64,000 nt of DNA from an uncultured Corynebacterium sp. (lineage in GTDB: Bacteria; Actinomycetota; Actinomycetes; Mycobacteriales; Mycobacteriaceae). The position numbers were made by a program, and so were the translations under genes. Under the pieces are notes generated by a model. It made no database searches and was not told where the DNA came from. It was given only the letters and a program-made list of their open reading frames with translations. This document shows positions 1-8,484 of this stretch, piece after piece (positions within the stretch are counted from its first letter, which is position 1; each line of letters begins with the position of its first letter). The stretch lies in the NCBI GenBank assembly GCA_943913645.1, contig CALTYZ010000007.1, forward strand, positions 1-64,000, given 5' to 3'.

Positions 1-565
1 AGGTGGTGTAGCGGCGTACGACGCGTTGGGCATGCACGAGGCAGCGTTGGACTTTTGTTTCCGGCCAGCAGTTTTTAATCGCACTTGCGGCTCCTTGTCC
101 ACCGTCGATGATGACGATGAGAGGGGCTGAGATGCGTTCGAATAGGCACTGGTAGTCACGGATGGTTTCGTGTTTGCACCAGTGCCAGGCGATGACGTGG
201 TCGAGTGTTGCTGCCACGATCAGGCAGCCGCCTGCGGTGTAGGTGCCGTCGAGGAAGATCTGGCCGTAGACCCGGCCTGTATGCCCGATGGTGGGATCTG
301 GGACGTCGACCAGCCAGCACCAGCTAAACCGGCGTTTCATAGTGACATGACTGACTCCGTGGCGGTTTGCTACTGCTTCTATCGAAGTTGTAGTGGTGCA
401 GTGATCGATGAAGTGGGCGAACACTGCAGCGTTGGTGACATCGCTTCGGCGTTTGACGCTGGATGCGCCGCAGACCTAGCATCGCCGTCGGGCCGTTGCC
501 TTGCCGGTGGTCCCGTTACGTTTCATGTCGCCGCCGCAGTGGCAGCGTGGTCGGTTCTTTGGCAA
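1..565 (-). pseudogene. IS1249-type (IS256-group) transposase, 5' part with an in-frame stop
   Basis: The minus strand reads, from a TTG near 565, an N-terminal two-Cys/two-Cys zinc-finger-like stretch (CHCGGDM... RRRC, VCGASS), an HTH-like region and then the core transposase stretch with GQIFLDGTYTAGG, IVDGGQGAASAI and CWPETKVQRCLVHAQRVVRR, typical of IS1249-like transposases common in corynebacteria. The window edge cuts off the 3' end. A TAG codon (minus strand, at 476-478) interrupts the zinc-finger region between RRRC and VCG, where the family has a sense codon. The gene is therefore probably dead unless the stop is read through or is a sequencing error. The first downstream ATG restart is near 340, which would lose the finger domain. 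Confidence 0.75.
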
Positions 566-586
566 TTGAGGAACCGACCACGCTGC
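542..586. repeat. 16-bp perfect inverted repeat over the transposase start
   Basis: Positions 542-557 and 571-586 are perfect reverse complements separated by 13 bases. The presumed TTG start of the transposase (563-565) sits in the loop, so the hairpin would occlude translation initiation if the element were transcribed from outside. This is compatible with the known habit of IS elements of limiting impinging transcription. The role is inferred from position only. Confidence 0.6.
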
Positions 587-1060
587 TTAGCACATCGCGA
601 CAGCCACACCGTGGATTGAGTGAGCGACTATGGCCAAGATATACGCCTGCAGAGCATATACTTTTGACGTTAATGCAGGTCACCTAATAGAAATCAGCCG
701 ATCCAGACACACTTTCTGACCCTTAACCCTTACTCGCGCCCGAATGTGGGCATCAAAAACGCCCTAAACTGGTGTTTCCCAGCCCGGGCCTAGGCAATCT
801 TCTGCCGCGTGCTCATATATACGCTTTTGAAAGTCCGAATGCAACCGATTGTGTCAACGGCAGGTAATCCATGACCGCATTTTGCGTCTTAATTTTTGGG
901 CCAGTTAGGCTTCTGTATTTAATTCGGAATAGCCGGTTGCGCTATGACCTGCCGGTCCACTGAAGTAGTCAGAAATGCCTTGCACTACGATGCGGGCCGC
1001 TGCCAGTCTGGTATCAACCGTCAAGCGCCCTTTCAAGGCCAGCGCAGAATGGAGAAGAAC
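587..1060. other. Intergenic stretch between IS and restriction-modification genes
   Basis: No convincing gene is seen. The stretch should contain the outer end of the IS and the promoter of the methyltransferase gene. An AT-rich segment around 895-930 is the best promoter region. I could not place the IS terminal repeat with confidence because the other end is outside the window. Confidence 0.4.
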
Positions 1061-1816
1061 GTGACTGATCCCGATCAGTTGTCACTCGTTGGAGATACAC
1101 CGGTCGAAGGACGTCGAGTTCAAGGGGGGAAGACCTCTACAGACCTGATCTTCTCCGCTCATCAAGCGGGTAATGCAGAAGTATTTCCCCAAATTCTCAA
1201 ACTGCATGTCCCCGAAGGCTCGACGGTTGCCGACGTTACATATGGCAAGGGTGTTTTCTGGAGGAAAGTTGATCTGAATAAGTACAACCTTTTGGCGACC
1301 GATCTTGCAACCGGCGTAGACTGCCGCGACCTTCCTTACGAGGATTCGTCGATTGATTGCGTCGTTCTTGACCCGCCGTACATGGAGGGCCTTTTGAGAG
1401 CCAAGAAAGAAACTGGGGCGGGAAGCGGAACTCACAACTCGTTTAAAGACTATTACTCGAACGGAGATGAAGTCACTCCACTGTCCGTAGACGGTAAGCC
1501 AGCTCCCAAATGGCACGCTGCCGTCGTGGATCTTTACGCACGTGCCGGTTTGGAAGCTTGGCGGGTCTTAAGGGACGAAGGTGTATTCATCGTCAAATGT
1601 ATGGACGAAGTTTCTGCCAATAAGCAATGGCTGACGCACGTAGAGTTGATTAACGTCTTTGCCCGATATGGCTTCTATGCCAAGGACCTATTTGTCGTTA
1701 TGCGCACTAATCGTGCGGGGGTTTCTCGCGTAGTAAAGCAAGTCCACGCCCGTAAGAACCATTCGTATTTCTTGGTCTTTACGAAGCCGAAGCCGCGCAG
1801 ATCACGCAAATCTTAG
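1061..1816 (+). CDS. DNA methyltransferase of a type II restriction-modification system
   Basis: About 251 residues. A glycine motif DVTYGKGVFW stands where motif I (AdoMet binding) is expected. The catalytic motif IV is seen as VVLDPPYMEG, the DPPY form of amino-methyltransferases (N6-adenine or N4-cytosine). The C-terminal half has typical VFIVKCMDE and SYFLVFTKP strands. I chose the GTG at 1061 because GGAGAAG lies about six bases upstream. In-frame ATGs at 1049 and 944 are alternatives. It is convergent with, and overlaps by four bases, the HTH-nuclease gene, so the two form one R-M unit. Target specificity cannot be read from the sequence. The pair looks more AT-rich than the surrounding core genes, suggesting transfer. 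Confidence 0.8.
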   Translation: MTDPDQLSLVGDTPVEGRRVQGGKTSTDLIFSAHQAGNAEVFPQILKLHVPEGSTVADVTYGKGVFWRKVDLNKYNLLATDLATGVDCRDLPYEDSSIDCVVLDPPYMEGLLRAKKETGAGSGTHNSFKDYYSNGDEVTPLSVDGKPAPKWHAAVVDLYARAGLEAWRVLRDEGVFIVKCMDEVSANKQWLTHVELINVFARYGFYAKDLFVVMRTNRAGVSRVVKQVHARKNHSYFLVFTKPKPRRSRKS

Positions 1817-2655
1817 CCGTCAATATCCAGCGGACGCGGTGGCTGTTTCTCCCTGTATGCGCGTTCAAGGATTTCGTCAAAGTCTTCAGTGAAAGGGTCC
1901 TCGGGAGGAAGTGAAACTGACTGCATCGAACTGATAAGTTCACTTTGCTGTAGTTCAGAGTAATTCTTGAACTGGCTAGTTTGAAGGTCTTTGTTCAGCG
2001 CGAAAACGAATCGCCAGGTGTTCTCGAAGGCGAAGCAGTTCACTGCGAGTATGTCGAATTCACCCCGTGCGAGCAATGTCGTTTCTAGCTGTGATCCATC
2101 GCTGAAAGTAACCATTCTCCTATCGGATGCGTCTACCTGTGATCTTCCAGTGAAGGTGCCGGTCTCCGGGTCAAACTTGACGGTTTTGGTTTGCAGAGAT
2201 TTGACCTCAACAACAATTTCTTTGCCGCGATAGGATAAACGACGGTCACCTTTCTTGAGCCGGTCGTGGTCATCATCTTTCCAGCTCTCAAGATCAGTGC
2301 GACCATCGAGATAGATGTTTCGGAATTTCACCTCGGCTGCGTATCCCAGAATCATGCCCCGTAATGATGGGTTTTCCCCAACCATCTCGGTTAGTTCTCG
2401 TTCGGTGATGGACCAGGTATCGAGGATTGAGTCAAAGTCGTCGATGTAATTGATTAGGCGGCCCGTTGAGAGACCAAGAGCCTGCGCATACCCGTTGAGT
2501 TCTTCAACGGCCAGGCTCCGTTCGCCGGATTCGAGTTTAGATATGGTGGACTGCGGAAGGTTGAGCTTCGAAGCAAGCGCGCTTTGAGATAATGACGCGC
2601 CCTCTCTCGCCCGCTTTAACGCCTTACCAATTTGCGCCGCACTTTTCCGGTCCAT
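1813..2655 (-). CDS. Restriction endonuclease with N-terminal XRE-family HTH domain
   Basis: About 280 residues from the ATG at 2655; a TTG at 2673 is an alternative start. Residues about 5-65 form a Cro/C1-type helix-turn-helix (SQSALASKLNLPQSTISKLE, then ALGLSTGRLINY). The rest holds a PD-(D/E)xK-like core: an early acidic helix (AAEVKFRNIY), GDRRLSYRGKEI and the strand IVVEVKSLQ, with E-x-K as likely metal ligands. Facing the methyltransferase, it is best read as the cognate restriction enzyme. The HTH may let it control its own expression, doing the job of a separate C protein. Both the nuclease fold and autoregulation are inferred from motifs. Confidence 0.7.
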   Translation of the reverse strand: MDRKSAAQIGKALKRAREGASLSQSALASKLNLPQSTISKLESGERSLAVEELNGYAQALGLSTGRLINYIDDFDSILDTWSITERELTEMVGENPSLRGMILGYAAEVKFRNIYLDGRTDLESWKDDDHDRLKKGDRRLSYRGKEIVVEVKSLQTKTVKFDPETGTFTGRSQVDASDRRMVTFSDGSQLETTLLARGEFDILAVNCFAFENTWRFVFALNKDLQTSQFKNYSELQQSELISSMQSVSLPPEDPFTEDFDEILERAYREKQPPRPLDIDG

Positions 2656-3135
2656 AGATCCGCATAAAATCAAATCGCTCTTGGGTATCCGAAATTCGAA
2701 TAATCAAAGTTGGCCGTCGAAAGACCTGATTTCTCTATCGGCTGGAGGGTGGAATCTCGGACATAGCGGAACAATAACGGAATAGCTGCAATAAAACTTT
2801 TGCTCGAAAAGGCGCTGTTCTGCACAAACGGGGGTAAGAAAGTCGGTCCTCCTATGCTCCACAAGATGAAGCCCTGTACCGCGCAAGGTACAGGGCTTTT
2901 CGCTGTCCTGCCTGGAACTCTGCAAAGTGAGAACTCTGTTTCTAAGTGTGAAACTAAGAAAACTTTTCTCACTTAGTGGCAGTTTTTGTATCTGAAGTAT
3001 TGAAAGTGCAGGTAATAAAACTGCTAATCGTGTCCCAAACTCATAATCGTAAGTCGGAGTAAAGCACAGTTCGCGGAGACGCTCATAGATCTACGTGCGT
3101 TTGGAGATGACACCACGTTCGTCAGAGGCAAAACT
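2656..3135. other. Intergenic region upstream of the restriction gene
   Basis: No credible gene. It contains the promoter region of the minus-strand restriction gene and a strong stem-loop at 2869-2898. Short reading frames here lack start signals and family features. Confidence 0.45.
2869..2902 (+). terminator. Strong stem-loop followed by T residues
   Basis: AAGCCCTGTACC (2869-2880) pairs perfectly with GGTACAGGGCTT (2887-2898) around a six-base loop, then TT. It looks like a rho-independent terminator on the plus strand, but no plus-strand gene lies just upstream, so it may be left from a lost gene or tRNA. Confidence 0.55.
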
Positions 3136-3169
3136 GCGACGGCAGCGGTTTTGCCTGTGCTGCCGTCGC
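3125..3169 (-). terminator. Terminator-like hairpin after the AhpD-like gene
   Basis: GCGACGGCAGC (3136-3146) and GCTGCCGTCGC (3159-3169) form an 11-bp perfect stem. On the minus strand it is followed by AGTTTTGCC. It lies seven bases after the stop of the gene at 3176-3649. Confidence 0.65.
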
Positions 3170-3175
3170 CGACGA

Positions 3176-3649
3176 CTACTCTTGCCCGAGGTCGAATGCG
3201 TCGACTCCTGCAAGGCTTGTCGGGTCGAGCCGTGTCGTGATACCGATGCGGTTCCAGGCGTTGATCGTCACAATCGCCATCAGCAGGTTGCGTGCGCCTT
3301 TTTCGCCGCGGTGGTGTTCTACCCGGGCCCAGAGTTCGTCTGGGACGGAGTCCTCACCGTGGATGTTAGTTACTGCGTCAGTGAGTTCTAGCGCTGCGAT
3401 CTCAGCGTCAGTGAATGCGTCGCGGTGTTGCGTCCAAGCTTCCGTGTGGCTGATTTTCTCCTTGGACCATCCATCTTTTCTGGCGTCTCGCCGATGCATT
3501 GCCAAGCAGTAAACGCACTGGTTGAGTGCTGAGGCCCGGAGTTGAACGAGGTGGGAGGAGTCCTTGTCCACCTTGGCGCGCACATAGGTTTCAAGGCCGA
3601 GCATTGGCGCGTACGCGACTTTCGGGATTGGTTTTCGTTGGTCCGTCAT
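3176..3649 (-). CDS. Carboxymuconolactone decarboxylase / AhpD-like protein
   Basis: About 157 residues from the ATG at 3649; a TTG 45 bases upstream is a weaker alternative. The central motif QCVYCLAMHRRDARKDG is the CxxC...H signature of the AhpD-like core, whose two cysteines act as a thiol redox pair in AhpD, supporting alkylhydroperoxidase activity. The C-terminal part (MAIVTINAWNRIGITTRL) is typical of the family. The gene stands alone between two accessory segments and ends at a clear terminator. The substrate is unknown; many such proteins are annotated only as carboxymuconolactone decarboxylase family. Confidence 0.8.
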   Translation of the reverse strand: MTDQRKPIPKVAYAPMLGLETYVRAKVDKDSSHLVQLRASALNQCVYCLAMHRRDARKDGWSKEKISHTEAWTQHRDAFTDAEIAALELTDAVTNIHGEDSVPDELWARVEHHRGEKGARNLLMAIVTINAWNRIGITTRLDPTSLAGVDAFDLGQE

Positions 3650-3750
3650 ATCCTCACGGTACCGGCTGGGTCTACCGCCTGCTGAGCCCAGCAAGCCAGG
3701 TGGTGCTGCGGGAGCCTGCGCACTGTTCGCAGTCGGTAGTCAATCCCCAG

Positions 3751-3815
3751 CGATGAAGAAGACTGCTCTGTCTATTATTGACAAACCAGCAAGCAGCCAA
3801 AATGGAGGCTATGAA
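3751..3815. repeat. 65-bp direct repeat, copy 1
   Basis: Identical to 4693-4757 except for one base. Each copy could encode a 21-residue start MKKTALSIIDKPASSQNGGY followed by E; here it continues TVK and stops. No ribosome binding site is visible, so translation is unproven. The two copies bracket the zinc-ribbon gene. Confidence 0.85.
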
Positions 3816-3960
3816 ACAGTCAAGTGACTGCATCACGATGGCTTAGCAGGATATCTATCCACGCTAAGGGAAATACAAAAATTGCTTAACGAAGAATATA
3901 TATTTTATTATGCGTAAAAACTACGCTATTTCTAATTTTTTTCACATAGAAGGTGACGAG

Positions 3961-4209
3961 ATGCAGTGTCCTAAGTGTTTCGGTGATGATGTCGCAGTTG
4001 TATACCAGGAAATAGGGTCTCGCACAGCGCGACACGGTACAGGCTTTGGCGGCAAGTTTAACAACGCTGCCCGTAAAGCAACGGCTGTTACAACCTTGGG
4101 GATTTCAAATATAGTGTGGAAAAAGTCGGAGGGGACCCAAAAAACAAAGAACAAAACCCGCAAAGTGGCGCTTTGTCAGTCGTGTGGCCATGATTGGAAT
4201 ATCAAATAA
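3961..4209 (+). CDS. Small zinc-ribbon protein
   Basis: 82 residues. The N-terminus MQCPKCFGDD and the C-terminus LCQSCGHDWNIK supply two CxxC pairs that together make a zinc ribbon. The middle is basic and glycine/alanine rich (RHGTGFGGKFNNAARKA). I chose the ATG at 3961 because AAGGTGA lies six bases upstream; the reading frame extends back to 3910. The function is unknown; similar small ribbons occur in phage and accessory DNA. It lies between two 65-bp direct repeats, suggesting it was carried in with them. Confidence 0.65.
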   Translation: MQCPKCFGDDVAVVYQEIGSRTARHGTGFGGKFNNAARKATAVTTLGISNIVWKKSEGTQKTKNKTRKVALCQSCGHDWNIK

Positions 4210-4692
4210 CTGTTAGAAAACCCCAGCAACGCGGAGTTTTGCATCACCTCGCGGAGCGGTGCTTAACACCATTGAAAAGTTAGGCCGGTGACCACTAGGC
4301 AGGGTAGCCGGGGTGCAAAGTGCGGTATTCACGGCCGGTGCGTTCTATGGGTTCCGGCTTTATCCTGCGGATGAGCTGCTTGTTGTGGTAGGAATTGACC
4401 CGCGCAGTCATAGAGCGCTGAACATAGGCGAAACTATTGGCGATTAGGGGCCTGTCTGGGCTAGAGGCCCCGCACATGAGTGAAAGGTAGATCGCCGTTT
4501 AAACGCATGAGTAACGTCGCTGTTGTTGTACAGGCGCACGCACTTGCGGCTGTGCTGAAAACTATTGCGAGTAACAGCCAAGGTTCACCTGCGGCTGTGC
4601 ACTTTCCACAGCGGCCGGTCAATCTCAGCATTGAGCAATGCCGAGATCAGCGTGTAAAAGGCGGCAAACCAAAGCAACGGCTGCAAGCACGG
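4210..4692. other. Accessory stretch without a clear gene
   Basis: It holds a 60-codon minus-strand frame (4295-4477) with an unrecognised product and a GC-rich inverted repeat (4447-4453 with 4465-4471) lacking a T-run. Neither is convincing as a gene or terminator. Confidence 0.35.
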
Positions 4693-4757
4693 CGATGAAG
4701 AAGACTGCTCTGTCTATTATCGACAAACCAGCAAGCAGCCAAAATGGAGGCTATGAA
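4693..4757. repeat. 65-bp direct repeat, copy 2
   Basis: Matches 3751-3815 at 64 of 65 positions (C for T once), 942 bases downstream in the same orientation. The short frame starting MKKTAL here ends YNR. The pair could be ends of a small mobile element or the scar of a duplication. Confidence 0.85.
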
Positions 4758-4813
4758 TATAATAGGTAAAATACCGTGACAAATAGCAGACCGGTTAGTA
4801 CATTTCTAGCTAG

Positions 4814-4871
4814 GTCGATGTGGTGAGAACCCGCAGTTCCTTTCCTGTGTGCGGGTTCCCCCATCGACTTT
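4814..4871 (+). terminator. Long terminator-like hairpin, possible small RNA 3' end
   Basis: GTCGATG (4814-4820) pairs with CATCGAC (4862-4868), and inside it GAACCCGCA pairs with TGCGGGTTC, followed by TTTT. The structure starts about 55 bases after direct repeat copy 2. No coding sequence ends just upstream, so it may terminate a short non-coding transcript. Confidence 0.5.
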
Positions 4872-5098
4872 TAATGCATGTATTGTTGTTGTACTTTCCG
4901 GCAGCGCACAACAAGCAGCACACAACGCCATGTCATAAGTTGGGACCGGTCAGCCTCAGGGGACGAGACGGTCAGACCCCCAAAGTCTGCGACATATGAT
5001 GTGTGGCGGGGGGAACAATCCCAGGGGTTTTCTAAAACCTTCCGCTAAAAATCCTGGATTTTATACATTTGTTAATAGATTCGGCGACAATTGCAAGT
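4872..5098. other. Non-coding stretch
   Basis: No gene, repeat or recognisable regulatory site found. An AT-rich segment at about 5025-5085 stands out from its surroundings. Confidence 0.35.
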
Positions 5099-5142
5099 GC
5101 TGGTGGCGGTCCATTGAACAACACCCCCACGCCGCCACCAGC
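5099..5142 (-). terminator. Hairpin after the DoxX-like gene
   Basis: GCTGGTGGCGG (5099-5109) pairs with CCGCCACCAGC (5132-5142), an 11-bp perfect stem with a 22-base loop, just downstream of the minus-strand gene at 5189. No strong T-run, so terminator function is only likely. Confidence 0.45.
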
Positions 5143-5188
5143 GCCCTCTGTATGCCGCGCCATTTTTAAGGCACAGCACTGAAGGACC

Positions 5189-5626
5189 CTACTTGCTTGG
5201 CAGCGCCATCAGCCCGGCCCCGATAGCTACCAACCAGGCGTCCTTCGACAAGGCTATCCCCTCGGGGGAGGGGCGGATGCCATCAGCTTCCGTCATCTCC
5301 TCATTGCCGAAGTACATGGTCAGCAGACCCGCACCGAACGCGGCGAGGCCCGCACCTGCGAGCCGGTTCGACACAAATGGGGCCAGCAGTGCCGCCCCGA
5401 GCGCTGTCTCACCAGCGGCGAGCGCTTTGACAAACTTTTCCGCATCGAGATCCTTGGCCGCACCAATGCCGGTTGCCGCCATGCCTTGCAAACCCTCTGC
5501 GCCCTCTTTGCCCATGCCGAACTTGCCTACGCCAGAGTTCAGGATGTACAGGCCAAGGGGCACTCGCAGCGCCGCACTAGCCAAACGCACATTGGTTTTC
5601 TCAGGTTTGCTAAACGGGTTGAACAT
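5189..5626 (-). CDS. DoxX-like small membrane protein
   Basis: 145 residues. Residues about 15-32 (ASAALRVPLGLYILNSGVGK), 60-110 (glycine/alanine-rich hydrophobic stretches around AGETALGAALLAPFV) and the C-terminal AWLVAIGAGLMALPSK give about four membrane segments, with the pattern of DoxX-like proteins found in corynebacteria. AGGAG lies upstream of the ATG at 5626. The function is unknown; DoxX relatives have been linked to redox and membrane stress. It is transcribed alone. Confidence 0.6.
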   Translation of the reverse strand: MFNPFSKPEKTNVRLASAALRVPLGLYILNSGVGKFGMGKEGAEGLQGMAATGIGAAKDLDAEKFVKALAAGETALGAALLAPFVSNRLAGAGLAAFGAGLLTMYFGNEEMTEADGIRPSPEGIALSKDAWLVAIGAGLMALPSK

Positions 5627-5734
5627 ATCTTGCTTCTCCTCGTGATTTGGGGGTCTCTTTGTGAGCTTGCGCTTTACGACGCTACCGAAAAACCCCGCGG
5701 CCCACCCTGCCTGACCTGTCGCAGGCGCTATCGC

Positions 5735-7828
5735 CTACACCGACAGCTCGGGGTGGATAGCCGCGCGCGGCACTTTGCGCAGCATGCGCAGGCACACGCA
5801 GGCCACAACCCAGGAGGCAACGGCGAGGCCGACAAGCACGATCAGGGCGAAGCGCGTGCGTGGGTCGTCGGCGGCGGTGCCGAAAAGCGCATAACGCACC
5901 AGGTCAACTGAGTATGACATTGGGTCGAGTTTGTGCACCCATTGGATGAACTCGGGTTGCACTTCCGGCGGGTACAGGCCGTTTGAGGCAACGAGCTGCA
6001 GTGACATCAGCGCCATGGTGATAAGCCGGCCCTTGGTCTCACCGAACAGGGCATTGATGGCGAAGATCGCGGAGATGAACGCCCAGGACACGGCCCAGAG
6101 CACGAAGAACAGCGTTGCGGGGTGCATCGGCTCCACGTTGAGAACGAGTACCTGGACCACCCACAGCGCCAGTGCCTGGGCGAACCCGATGATGAAGGCG
6201 GGTACGAGGGTGTTGAGCATGACGCGGAACGGGGTCGCGGCGGAGTCGATGGCGCGCCGGGAAAGCGGTGGCATGACCATGAACATCACGAGTCCGCCGA
6301 ACCACAGTGAGAGCGACAGGAAGAAGGGGGAGAGGCCTTTGCCGAAGAAGGTGACTCCGTCGCCGACTTGGTTGTTCACGACTGGGTTTGAGGCGGCATC
6401 GACGGCTTGGCCGAATCGGTCGCCTTCCCAGCGGGGGGCCTGTTGGGCGCCGTCGTTAAGTTTCATGGAGAGCTCGCCGGTGCCGTCGGAAAGTTGCACG
6501 AGCCCGTCGTTGAGGGTGCCAAGGCCGACGACGAGCTGATTCGAGCCGTCCGCGAGTTTGGAGGAGGCGTCCGAGGCGGCGTTGATCGCGACGACGAGCT
6601 GTGAGGTGCCATCTTTCAGCTTTGCGACACCCGCGAGCAAGGTCCCCGACCCCTCCTGCAGCTGCGCCAACCCAGCTGCCAGTGCTTTCGATGCGTCGGT
6701 TGCGGTGTTCAAGCCGGAGCGGTACTGCGCTTGCGGATCGTTCAGTTGGTTGGCCACTTCGTGCGCGCCGTTTTGCAGCATCTGCAGCTGGCCGACGAGG
6801 TCGGCGTTGGCAACCGTGTCGAGTTTGCTGGAGTGCAGCTGTGCTTGGACATCGCGTGCCTGCTGGGCAATGACTTCTGTGCCTGGGATGGGGGAGTTAT
6901 CAAGGTCAGCGATGACCTGGCTCAGCGCGGCGTCAATGTCTTTGTAGGCTGCCTGTGCGGCGCTCAGTGAGGTGGCAACCCCGGCGATTTTGTCCACACC
7001 ACCGGCGACTTGCTGCGCACCGTCGCCAAGTTTGTCGGTCCCTTGCTGCAGCTCACCCATGCCATCGGCAAGTTTGCCTGCACCGTCGGCGGCGGTGTTG
7101 ATGCCATCGCCGAGCCGCTGCGCGCCGTCTTGCAGCTGTGCGACACCGTTATCGAGCTCTTGCACCTTGGCCGGCGCCTGTTGGAGCTGGGAGTTGAACT
7201 CCTGCAGGCCGTTGTCGAGTTTTGTGGCGCCCTCGCCGAGCTGTTTGCCGCCGTCTTGGGCTTTGTGTGCGCCTTCGTTGAGCTTGTCCGCGCCCTCAGC
7301 GGCGGCGTCCATACCTTCGCCGATGGTGTTGAACCCGACGAAGAGTTGATCGACCACTTTTGAGCCCACCGTGTGTGAGACTGCTTCCGCGATCTGCAAA
7401 GTCGCCTGGTTGCCCAGCATGGTGGGGATGAACCCGTTGGTTTCATTGAGGGCGACGTTGATTTTCGCCTGCTTCGGGTGATCGGAGTTCACGCTGGTGG
7501 CAGCCTCGCTGAAATCGCTTGGGATTTCGATGGCGAGGTAGTAGGTGCCGGCCTCCACGCCTTCTCGCGCTTCCTCGGCACTGACCACGTGGAAGTCCAT
7601 CGGGCTTTCGTCGACGAGCGTGTCCACGACTTCCTGGCCGGCATCGCCCTCGTCGGAATTGACCAGTGCGACGGGAATTTTGTGGAAGTTGCCCAGCGGG
7701 TCGTAGTAGCTCCACACGAACAGGCCGCCAAACAGCAGCGGCAGCAGCATGATCGTCAACAGCGCCAGGGGCGGCAGTTTGCCGTGAAAGAACTTCCGGA
7801 AGTTCGTTCCAAGGTGCAGTCCGCTCAT
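5735..7828 (-). CDS. YhgE/Pip family membrane protein
   Basis: 697 residues. An N-terminal membrane segment (about 20-42) is followed by an extracytoplasmic head (LGNFHKIPVALVNSDEGD) and a long region of repeated L-x-D/E-G units (for example KLADGMGELQQGTDKLGDGA), as in YhgE/Pip proteins. Five or six membrane segments occupy the last 200 residues, an ABC-2 type permease. The start overlaps the stop of the degenerate ATPase gene by four bases, so the two are co-translated. Family members relate to phage receptors and the ESX/MmpL-like exporter neighbourhood; the cargo is unknown. A divergent TetR gene probably controls the pair. Confidence 0.8.
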   Translation of the reverse strand: MSGLHLGTNFRKFFHGKLPPLALLTIMLLPLLFGGLFVWSYYDPLGNFHKIPVALVNSDEGDAGQEVVDTLVDESPMDFHVVSAEEAREGVEAGTYYLAIEIPSDFSEAATSVNSDHPKQAKINVALNETNGFIPTMLGNQATLQIAEAVSHTVGSKVVDQLFVGFNTIGEGMDAAAEGADKLNEGAHKAQDGGKQLGEGATKLDNGLQEFNSQLQQAPAKVQELDNGVAQLQDGAQRLGDGINTAADGAGKLADGMGELQQGTDKLGDGAQQVAGGVDKIAGVATSLSAAQAAYKDIDAALSQVIADLDNSPIPGTEVIAQQARDVQAQLHSSKLDTVANADLVGQLQMLQNGAHEVANQLNDPQAQYRSGLNTATDASKALAAGLAQLQEGSGTLLAGVAKLKDGTSQLVVAINAASDASSKLADGSNQLVVGLGTLNDGLVQLSDGTGELSMKLNDGAQQAPRWEGDRFGQAVDAASNPVVNNQVGDGVTFFGKGLSPFFLSLSLWFGGLVMFMVMPPLSRRAIDSAATPFRVMLNTLVPAFIIGFAQALALWVVQVLVLNVEPMHPATLFFVLWAVSWAFISAIFAINALFGETKGRLITMALMSLQLVASNGLYPPEVQPEFIQWVHKLDPMSYSVDLVRYALFGTAADDPRTRFALIVLVGLAVASWVVACVCLRMLRKVPRAAIHPELSV

Positions 7829-8415
7829 AGTTCCTCATTTACGGTGGTGAAAACAACAGGCACATGCGTAGCGACGCGCACGAGATCCCCCAGCAGCTCC
7901 TGCCGCAGGTCCATATCTTTGATCTGGTCAATGTCGTCGACGATGAGCAGCTCGGCGTATGGCCGGGATACGAGTGCGAGCAGGATACGCAGCCGGAATC
8001 TTTCCAGTACGTTGAGCTCGCCCACGGGTTGCTCCGCGTCGAGGCCTTGCAGCTTAAGCGGTGCCAACCAGCGCGCCACGTATTTGTGGCGCATGATGTC
8101 CTTCGGGGTCCAGGAGAAGAACGGTTGCGCCCACGCGACTTGTTCGCGCAGCACTTCGCGTACCGAGACTTGGCGCTCCAATGAGTCCAACAGCGGCACG
8201 CCGGCAAGCGCGGTGCGTTTGAAACCCGGGCCGTCGATGGTCCCGGAATGCGGGCGAAAGCGCCCCGCCAGTGCCATCGCCAGCGAGGTCGACGCGGATT
8301 CGCGCACCGTTTGAATCACGGTCACCCCGTCGGTGACCTCAAGTGTTACGGGCCGATCGCCCTTGTACAGCACGAGGTCACGTGCAGTGAGAACGGTTGA
8401 GTTCATCTCTTTCAT
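7825..8415 (-). CDS. Degenerate ABC-type ATPase partner of the YhgE/Pip protein
   Basis: 196 residues. It has the overall layout of an ABC nucleotide-binding domain: an early beta-strand pair, a position where the Walker A loop should be (TVRESASTSLAMALAGRFRP, lacking GxxGxGK), a weak signature region (VGELNVLERFRLRILLAL) and a Walker-B-like strand LLIVDDID. The missing P-loop lysine suggests it does not hydrolyse ATP normally. Start choice is between the ATG at 8415 and one at 8406. Four-base overlap with the downstream membrane protein supports a shared complex. Confidence 0.65.
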   Translation of the reverse strand: MKEMNSTVLTARDLVLYKGDRPVTLEVTDGVTVIQTVRESASTSLAMALAGRFRPHSGTIDGPGFKRTALAGVPLLDSLERQVSVREVLREQVAWAQPFFSWTPKDIMRHKYVARWLAPLKLQGLDAEQPVGELNVLERFRLRILLALVSRPYAELLIVDDIDQIKDMDLRQELLGDLVRVATHVPVVFTTVNEEL

Positions 8416-8430
8416 ACCCCAAACGGAGGA

Positions 8431-8484
8431 CTAGCTATCATTTAGGCCAGGTGCTATCATCCTCGACACATGATCCCGTGTCAA
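8431..8484. promoter_or_regulatory. Divergent promoter region with palindrome
   Basis: GACAC (8465-8469) and GTGTC (8478-8482) form an 18-bp interrupted palindrome, and GCTATCAT occurs twice (8434-8441 and 8453-8460). Lying between the exporter pair and the TetR gene, it is the likely TetR operator. This is inferred from position and symmetry. Confidence 0.45.

Noticed and set aside
4295..4477. 60-codon minus-strand frame
   Set aside because: No ribosome binding site, no recognisable family, and flanked by repeat-associated DNA.
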